Shown here one piece after another: positions 14,887 through 20,037 of a stretch of DNA of 20,037 nucleotides. The stretch comes from CAZXWN01 sp964644695 [NCBI: uncultured bacterium] (lineage in GTDB: Bacteria; UBP4; UBA4092), in the NCBI GenBank assembly GCA_964644695.1, contig CAZXWN010000022.1, positions 1 to 20,037 on the forward strand, read 5' to 3'. Numbering within the stretch: the stretch's first letter is position 1; each line of letters begins with the position of its first letter. A model generated the notes under the pieces. That model was not told where the DNA came from. It made no database searches and worked only from the letters and a program-made list of their open reading frames with translations. Made by a program: the position numbers and the translations under genes.

Positions 14887-16290
14887 TTAATCAACGGGTT
14901 GCGTTTCTGTGGATGGGACCAGCTTTGTCTTTCCTATCGGTTTTTTCCACCATCCGAGATAATAATAAGCACAGCTCATGAGTGTCCCAATTAGGGTGCT
15001 GAAAACCATGGCGTACCAGATGTAATGTAACTGGTGATACTGGTGTGATGCCCAGGTTGCCAGAGGCAAACGGATTATCCATAAGCCAATGAGGGTGAAA
15101 AAGGTCGTAGCCAAAGTGTGTCCTGCGCCGTTGATTATCCCGTTGGATACAAAAATCACAGCAAACAACAGATAACCCCATCCCATGACTCGAAGATAAC
15201 TTTCGCCTAATTGAACGACCGTTACATCTTTGACAAAGAATTTAAGGAGAAAATGGGGTATTGTGAAGCACAACAAGGATACTATCGCCGTTAATCCGAC
15301 TCCATAAAGGATTCCCCACCGAAAAACAGAGGGCACTCTGTCATACCGGTTTGCACCTACATTTTGTCCTGCCAGAGTCGATACGGCCATTCCAATAGTC
15401 ATGGATGGGATAAAGGCTAATTGGTCAATTCTCATAACGATGCCAAAGGCGGCGGTGGCATTATGTCCATATTCATTCACTAATCCCATCATGATCAGGA
15501 ATCCCATGGAGACTAAGGCCTGCTGCAGCATGGGGGGGATTCCCAATTTTAATGTTAACCAAGTCGTTTCCCAATCGGCTTTCATCTTGCGCCAGTTGGG
15601 GGTAGCGATATGTTTCTTGTAGTGAAGATACCAGTCTAATGCTATGACGCCCATAGCATTACATATTAAAGTGGCCCATGCTGTTCCATTGAGACCTAAT
15701 CGAGGTAATCCGCACCACCCGAACATTAAAAAGGGGTCCAAAATCCCAGTGATGACCACTCCAGCGGCTTGAAAGTACAGGGGAGTCATTGAATCGCCCA
15801 CACCCCGCAAAATGGAGGTGATGAGAATCATGACAAACATGAACGGAACAACCCATATAAATAATTTGATATATTGAGTTGCCATGGGCAGGATTTCTGG
15901 AGGGGTTTTCATCAGTTTTAATAAGGGTTCAACGGTAATGTAGCCCATTACTAATAGTAGGGCGCTGCTGATGAGTATTAAGACGAGTGAATTTTGAATG
16001 ACCTGATTCATTCGGTCATAGTTTTTAGCACCGTATGCCTGAGATACTAAGACAGACGTGGCCATGGTCAGGCCGCCAGCTATTGCCATTAAAAAGAATA
16101 TGACAGGGAAACTGACCGCAATGGCACCTACGGCATCTTTGCCCAGTCCATTCCCAACCCACAGGGCGTTGACAATACTGTATGCCGTCTGAAATGTGCT
16201 GCCGAGCAGCATTGGAATAGAAAATTTCCATAATTGTTGGCCGATATGACCTTTTGTCATATCCATGCCATGTTGTTCTTTTGGGGTCAT
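14887..16290 (-). CDS. MATE family multidrug/cation antiporter
   Basis: A 467-residue inner-membrane exporter with about twelve helices in two MatE halves. MATE proteins expel cationic drugs and metabolites in exchange for Na+ or H+. Typical features are MDMTKGHIGQQLWKFSIPMLLGSTFQTAYSIVNALWVGNGLGKDAVGAIAVSFP at the front, with the NorM/DinF-type pattern F-x-x-P-M-x-x-G and D-A-V-x-A, and, at the start of the second half, LKLGIPPMLQQALVSMGFLIMMGLVNEYG followed by AGQNVGANRYDR. A TTG at 16314 is in frame but lacks a ribosome site. ATG codons at 16290, 16266 and 16260 are all possible; 16290 was chosen with limited confidence. It converges on the preceding membrane-protein gene with a four-base gap. 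Confidence 0.9.
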   Translation of the reverse strand: MTPKEQHGMDMTKGHIGQQLWKFSIPMLLGSTFQTAYSIVNALWVGNGLGKDAVGAIAVSFPVIFFLMAIAGGLTMATSVLVSQAYGAKNYDRMNQVIQNSLVLILISSALLLVMGYITVEPLLKLMKTPPEILPMATQYIKLFIWVVPFMFVMILITSILRGVGDSMTPLYFQAAGVVITGILDPFLMFGWCGLPRLGLNGTAWATLICNAMGVIALDWYLHYKKHIATPNWRKMKADWETTWLTLKLGIPPMLQQALVSMGFLIMMGLVNEYGHNATAAFGIVMRIDQLAFIPSMTIGMAVSTLAGQNVGANRYDRVPSVFRWGILYGVGLTAIVSLLCFTIPHFLLKFFVKDVTVVQLGESYLRVMGWGYLLFAVIFVSNGIINGAGHTLATTFFTLIGLWIIRLPLATWASHQYHQLHYIWYAMVFSTLIGTLMSCAYYYLGWWKKPIGKTKLVPSTETQPVD

Positions 16291-16325
16291 ACGAAAAGGT
16301 GACTCGCTCTCCAATATTTATATAC

Positions 16326-16358
16326 TTATCCTAACTTAAATTTAGAGATTTATCCTAA
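16326..16358. promoter_or_regulatory. Direct repeat upstream of the MATE gene, possible operator
   Basis: TTATCCTAA occurs twice, at 16326-16334 and 16350-16358, so the copies start 24 bases apart (about two helical turns). The pair lies within 70 bases upstream of the MATE start on the minus strand, where it reads TTAGGATAA. Spacing on one face of the helix suits a regulator site, but no regulator gene is nearby. Confidence 0.3.
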
Positions 16359-16538
16359 TCAGAATGGACAGGGTTCTGTATATGGAAGGGCTAAACCTAT
16401 GCTTTATATGGACTTCCATAGGGATTATCTCCGGTTTTTGATGAAAAAAAGTATTCGCTTTATCTTCTTTGATATCAATGATATAATTAATATTCTGGAA
16501 TAAATTTTGACTTTTAAAAGTTTTTTTCCAGAAAGTGC

Positions 16539-16568
16539 TTGCAATTAAAGAGAATATCAAGGTAAAAT
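16539..16568 (+). promoter_or_regulatory. Candidate main promoter of the str operon
   Basis: TTGCAA (16539-16544), an 18-base spacer and TAAAAT (16563-16568) give a good sigma-70 promoter about 310 bases before rpsL. The flanking region 16360-16540 is A/T-rich and shows no gene, consistent with an UP-element-rich promoter. A transcript from here would carry the structured leader described next. Confidence 0.55.
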
Positions 16569-16574
16569 TATTAT

Positions 16575-16877
16575 CTCGGGTTTTGCGTAAGCAGGTTCGA
16601 GTTGTTTACAGTGTGTACGGAATACACTGATTGACAGGTTACAGAGAAGGTCCTTCACCCATCCTGGGCGGACCGAATTATTGTAACCTTACCGTGTTCC
16701 ACTTGAGGAACATATCTCTGATAAAAAGATTGTAGATACTGGATCAGAGATAGAGGCTGAACAGATTTTCCGGGTTGTTTTCCGGAGCTCGCCAACGAAA
16801 AATTCCGTCAGTACTTAAAAAGAAACCCAATTATTAAAATTTATTATAGTTATCAAGGTCAATAGGAGTCTTGATTC
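16575..16877 (+). ncRNA. Structured 5' leader of the rpsL-rpsG-fusA-tuf operon
   Basis: About 300 bases without a gene that can fold into a row of hairpins: CAGTGTGT with ATACACTG (16609-16616/16622-16629); AGGTTACA with TGTAACCT (16636-16643/16682-16689), enclosing GGTCC/GGACC and CCCA/TGGG; TGTTCC with GGAACA (16695-16700/16707-16712); and TATCTCTGAT with ATCAGAGATA (16713-16722/16743-16752). A weak TCCGG/CCGGA pair follows at 16769-16786. None carries a T-run, so it is not an attenuator of the simple type. It may bind a ribosomal protein, stabilise the mRNA or hold a riboregulator. Not recognised as a known RNA family. Confidence 0.5.
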
Positions 16878-17255
16878 ATGCCTACAATTAACCAGATTGT
16901 GCGCGGAGCGCGGAATAAAATCGTCTACAAGTCGAAATCTCCGGCTCTCGCCAGCTGCCCGCAAAGACGGGGTGTCTGTACGCGTGTCTATACGACAACG
17001 CCGAAGAAACCGAACTCAGCATTGCGGAAAGTGGCCCGCGTTCGGCTGACCAATGGATTTGAAGTTACTTCATACATTCCGGGTGTCGGCCATAACCTCC
17101 AGGAACACTCCATCGTTTTGATCCGTGGTGGTCGTGTTAAGGACTTACCGGGTGTTCGTTACCACATCATCCGTGGTGCCTTGGATGCCGTGGGTGTCGA
17201 AGGTCGTAATCAGTCCCGTTCCAAATATGGGGCAAAACGGCCTAAGAAAAAATAA
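16878..17255 (+). CDS. rpsL: 30S ribosomal protein S12
   Basis: A 125-residue ribosomal protein of the decoding centre. The invariant loops are present: [20 protein letters not shown], with the lysine altered in streptomycin-resistant mutants (K43) unaltered, and [22 protein letters not shown], with K88 unaltered, so the classic resistance substitutions are absent. Length is standard for bacterial S12. AGGAG (16864-16868) lies nine bases before the ATG. First gene of the str operon, 42 bases upstream of rpsG. Confidence 0.98.
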   Translation: MPTINQIVRGARNKIVYKSKSPALASCPQRRGVCTRVYTTTPKKPNSALRKVARVRLTNGFEVTSYIPGVGHNLQEHSIVLIRGGRVKDLPGVRYHIIRGALDAVGVEGRNQSRSKYGAKRPKKK

Positions 17256-17297
17256 CTAGAAGTCTAATTCAACCAGAATCACGGGAAGTGAATAGAT

Positions 17298-17771
17298 ATG
17301 CCACGAAGAACAGTAGTTTTAAAAAAACGAGAACTCAAACCGGACCAACAGTTCGGTAGCCAACTGGTAGCCAAGTTCATCAATCACATGATGTACGGTG
17401 GCAAAAAGGGTACCGCTGAGCGGATTTTCTATAAAGCCCTTGAAATTGTTGAAGCGAAAACTCAGGAACCGGGTTTTAAGGTCTTTAAACAGGCCATTGA
17501 AAACTGTAAGCCTGCTGTTGAAGTCCGTTCCCGCCGCGTGGGTGGTGCTAACTATCAGGTTCCGGTCGAAGTTCGTCAGGACCGTCGGCAGGCATTAGCC
17601 TTCCGTTGGATCCTCTCTTACAGCCGCGATCGTAAAGGTAAACCTATGTGCGAAAAATTAGCTGAAGAGCTGATTGACGCATTTAAGCTCCAGGGCGGCG
17701 CTTACAAGAAAAAAGAAGATACTCATAAGATGGCTGAAGCGAATAAAGCTTTCGCACATTTCCGCTGGTAA
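17298..17771 (+). CDS. rpsG: 30S ribosomal protein S7
   Basis: A 157-residue primary 16S rRNA-binding protein that nucleates assembly of the 30S head. The sequence begins [21 protein letters not shown] and contains the diagnostic [32 protein letters not shown] segment and the C-terminal [14 protein letters not shown]. Length and motifs are typical. In E. coli S7 represses the str operon by binding the rpsL-rpsG spacer; here that spacer is only 42 bases, so any feedback would have to use another site. Confidence 0.98.
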   Translation: MPRRTVVLKKRELKPDQQFGSQLVAKFINHMMYGGKKGTAERIFYKALEIVEAKTQEPGFKVFKQAIENCKPAVEVRSRRVGGANYQVPVEVRQDRRQALAFRWILSYSRDRKGKPMCEKLAEELIDAFKLQGGAYKKKEDTHKMAEANKAFAHFRW

Positions 17772-17837
17772 ATCATCAGGAAATAATCACCATCTCAATA
17801 TAAAAATCGTAGGAAGGAAACAGGTTACAAAGCATTT

Positions 17838-19919
17838 ATGTCGCGAAGTATTGATATTACTAAGGTCCGCAACCTCGGAATCATGGCTCATATTGATGCC
17901 GGGAAAACCACGACCACCGAACGAATCCTGTTCTATACCGGCAGAATTCATAAGATGGGCGAAGTCCATGACGGCGCCGCTGAAATGGATTGGATGGTCC
18001 AGGAAAAAGAGCGGGGTATTACGATTACCTCCGCCACCACGAAATGTATGTGGAAAGACCATCAAATCAACATTATTGATACGCCGGGCCATGTGGATTT
18101 CACTGTGGAAGTTGAGCGGAGCATCCGCGTCCTGGATGGTTCAGTTGCTTTGTTCTGCGCCGTGGGTGGTGTTGAACCGCAGTCTGAAACTGTCTGGCGT
18201 CAAGCGGATAAATACGGCGTGCCACGTCTTGCTTTTGTAAACAAAATGGACCGCACCGGTGCTGACTTCTATTCATGCGTGGATATGATGAAGAGCCGAT
18301 TAGGTGCCAATCCTCTCCCTATTACTTTACCCATCGGTTCCGAAGATCAATTCAAAGGTATTGTTGATGTCGTTACCGGGAAGGCCTTGATTTGGCAGGG
18401 TGAAGAGTTAGGTGCCAAGTTTGATGAAATTGATATTCCTTCCGATATGCAGAAACTGTACAAACAGTATCGTGACCGGCTTATTGAAGCTCTCGCTGAT
18501 GTCGATGAGTCTGTGATGGAAAAATATCTGGCTGGAGAAGAAATCTCTCTCCCCGTTATTAAATCCGCTCTTCGTCGCGGTACTTTAGAATGCAAATTTA
18601 CTCCGGTAATGTGTGGAAGCTCCTTTAAAAACAAAGGTGTTCAGCCGTTATTGGATGCCGTTATTGATTACATGCCGAGCCCGGCCGATGACCCGATTAT
18701 CTCGGGTATCAATCCCCGGACAAATGAAAAAGAATCTCGTCGTGCCGAAGATTCTGAACCTTTCTCTGCATTAGCCTTTAAAGTTATGACAGATCCTTAT
18801 GTCGGCAAGCTGACTTATTTCCGTGTTTACTCTGGCGTTCTTAAATCAGGTTCTTATGTTTTGAATGCCACTAATGGAAAGAAGGAACGTATCGGTCGTT
18901 TACTTCAGATGCACGCTAATAAGCGTCAGGATATTGAAGAAATTTGTACTGGTGACATTGCCGCAGTAGTCGGTCTGAAATATACAACGACCGGTGATAC
19001 TTTAACCGATGAAGATCATCCTATTATTCTTGAATCGATGACCTTCCCGGAACCGGTTATTCAAATTGCGATCGAACCCAAAACTAAAGCGGATCAGGAT
19101 AAACTAGGTTTATCTCTGGACCGTTTATCAGAAGAAGATCCTACTTTCCGTGTCAATGTTGATGCTGAAACAGGTCAGACCTTGATTTCAGGTATGGGTG
19201 AACTCCACCTGGAAATCATTGTTGACCGTCTCATCCGTGAATTCAAGGTTGATGCAACTGTAGGTAAACCTCAGGTTGCTTACCGTGAAACCATCAAGAA
19301 GCCAGTTGAACAGGAAGGTAAATTCATCCGTCAGTCTGGTGGTCGTGGTCAATACGGTCATTGCGTACTTCGCATTGAACCAATGGAACCAGGTTTTGGT
19401 TTTGAATTTGTGAATGAAATCGTCGGTGGTGTGGTTCCTCGTGAATACATCCCCGCTGTTGAAAAGGGCGTTATTGAAGCCATGAAGACTGGTGTCTTGG
19501 CCGGTTATCCGGTGGTAGATATCAAAGTCAGTATCCTGGATGGTTCTTATCATGATGTTGACTCTTCAGAAATGGCCTTCAAGATCGCCGGTTCTATGGC
19601 TTTCCAGGCAGGTGCCAAAAAAGCTCATCCCATTCTTCTTGAACCGGTAATGGCTGTTGAAGTTGTTACACCAGAAGAATTCATGGGTGATGTTATTGGT
19701 AACCTCAGTTCCCGTCGTGGCCGGGTATCCGGTCTTGATAAACGGGGTAACGGTCAAGTCATTAGAGCCCATGCTCCACTGTCTGACATGTTTGGATACG
19801 CAACTGCCTTACGTTCTTTAACTCAAGGCCGTGCAAACTACAGCATGCAGTTCAGTCATTATGAAGAAGTACCCAAAAACGTTGCTGAAACAATTGTCTC
19901 AGCTGCGACAGGTAAATAG
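17838..19919 (+). CDS. fusA: Elongation factor G
   Basis: A 693-residue translational GTPase that drives ribosome translocation and, with RRF, ribosome recycling. G motifs are intact: AHIDAGKTT (17-25), RGITITSA (59-66), DTPGH (81-85) and NKMD (135-138). Domains II-V follow with normal length, including the domain IV stretch [20 protein letters not shown] and the C-terminal [31 protein letters not shown]. The strong purine tract AGGAAGGAAA ends 17 bases before the ATG, longer than usual; a nearer AGGT at 17822-17825 may be the functional site. No in-frame upstream start codon fits better. It lies 66 bases after rpsG and 77 before tuf. Confidence 0.98.
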   Translation: MSRSIDITKVRNLGIMAHIDAGKTTTTERILFYTGRIHKMGEVHDGAAEMDWMVQEKERGITITSATTKCMWKDHQINIIDTPGHVDFTVEVERSIRVLDGSVALFCAVGGVEPQSETVWRQADKYGVPRLAFVNKMDRTGADFYSCVDMMKSRLGANPLPITLPIGSEDQFKGIVDVVTGKALIWQGEELGAKFDEIDIPSDMQKLYKQYRDRLIEALADVDESVMEKYLAGEEISLPVIKSALRRGTLECKFTPVMCGSSFKNKGVQPLLDAVIDYMPSPADDPIISGINPRTNEKESRRAEDSEPFSALAFKVMTDPYVGKLTYFRVYSGVLKSGSYVLNATNGKKERIGRLLQMHANKRQDIEEICTGDIAAVVGLKYTTTGDTLTDEDHPIILESMTFPEPVIQIAIEPKTKADQDKLGLSLDRLSEEDPTFRVNVDAETGQTLISGMGELHLEIIVDRLIREFKVDATVGKPQVAYRETIKKPVEQEGKFIRQSGGRGQYGHCVLRIEPMEPGFGFEFVNEIVGGVVPREYIPAVEKGVIEAMKTGVLAGYPVVDIKVSILDGSYHDVDSSEMAFKIAGSMAFQAGAKKAHPILLEPVMAVEVVTPEEFMGDVIGNLSSRRGRVSGLDKRGNGQVIRAHAPLSDMFGYATALRSLTQGRANYSMQFSHYEEVPKNVAETIVSAATGK

Positions 19920-19996
19920 ATACTAGAAAAGCGAAACGCCGATTCGTCGGTGTAACCGGGAATAAATAACCCAAGTTGCTTAAGGAGAAATGACCC

Positions 19997-20037
19997 ATGG
20001 CGAAAGCTAAATTTGAGCGCAAGAAACCGCATGTTAA
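19997..20037 (+). CDS. tuf: Elongation factor Tu, N-terminal fragment cut by the window edge
   Basis: The first 13 codons read MAKAKFERKKPHV, the conserved N-terminus of bacterial EF-Tu, which delivers aminoacyl-tRNA to the ribosome. AAGGAG (19982-19987) sits nine bases before the ATG. The position after fusA is the standard str operon order. The rest of the gene lies beyond the window. Confidence 0.93.
   Translation, partial: MAKAKFERKKPHV

Noticed and set aside
16631-16660. TTGACA in the rpsL leader as a second promoter
   Set aside because: No -10 hexamer lies at 16-18 bases, and the sequence is part of a stable stem.
17674-18240. 188-codon forward frame across the rpsG end and fusA start
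   Set aside because: It overlaps two unquestionable genes in another frame and has no recognisable motif.
1-20037. CRISPR array, prophage, insertion sequence or toxin-antitoxin pair
   Set aside because: No regularly spaced repeats, transposase or integrase frames, terminal inverted repeats or small paired genes were found.

Overview
The window is a 20 kb piece of a bacterial chromosome, with moderate GC content and strong Shine-Dalgarno sites. It ends in a canonical str operon (rpsL, rpsG, fusA, start of tuf). Several features suggest a cell with a peptidoglycan wall, probably a Gram-negative-type bacterium from a little-studied phylum: PBP2, UppP, secreted CBM9-like and Kelch-like proteins, a type IV pilus-type MshEN domain on a membrane protein, and several conserved genes without known names. 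The phylum cannot be fixed from the sequence alone. I see no phage genes, insertion sequences, CRISPR arrays, tRNAs or rRNAs.

Left part (1-6.6 kb): mostly single-gene units with their own promoters and terminators. In order these are a secreted CBM9-like protein, a zinc alcohol dehydrogenase, an M42 aminopeptidase (reverse), a GyrI-like effector-binding protein, undecaprenyl-diphosphatase UppP with an unusual signal-peptide-like N-terminus, a zinc-free MECR-like reductase (reverse) and a YgjP-type metallopeptidase (reverse). The last has a Fur-box-like palindrome just upstream of its start.

Middle (6.7-11.5 kb): a standalone MshEN-domain membrane protein, then penicillin-binding protein 2 (elongasome transpeptidase) and an ABC-2 type exporter (ATPase plus overlapping permease).

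Right-middle (11.5-16.3 kb): a 349-base structured intergenic region, a frameshifted secreted Kelch-like beta-propeller gene, a small orphan protein (reverse), a 453-residue membrane-anchored protein of an unrecognised, probably all-alpha family, and a MATE exporter (reverse).

Right end (16.3-20 kb): a strong candidate promoter, a roughly 300-base leader with a row of hairpins, then rpsL-rpsG-fusA-tuf.

I found no clear multi-gene novel system. The best leads are the structured str-operon leader, the unassigned 453-residue membrane protein, the MshEN-only membrane protein with a degenerate c-di-GMP motif, the possible Fur control of the YgjP protease, and the structured DNA before the Kelch gene.
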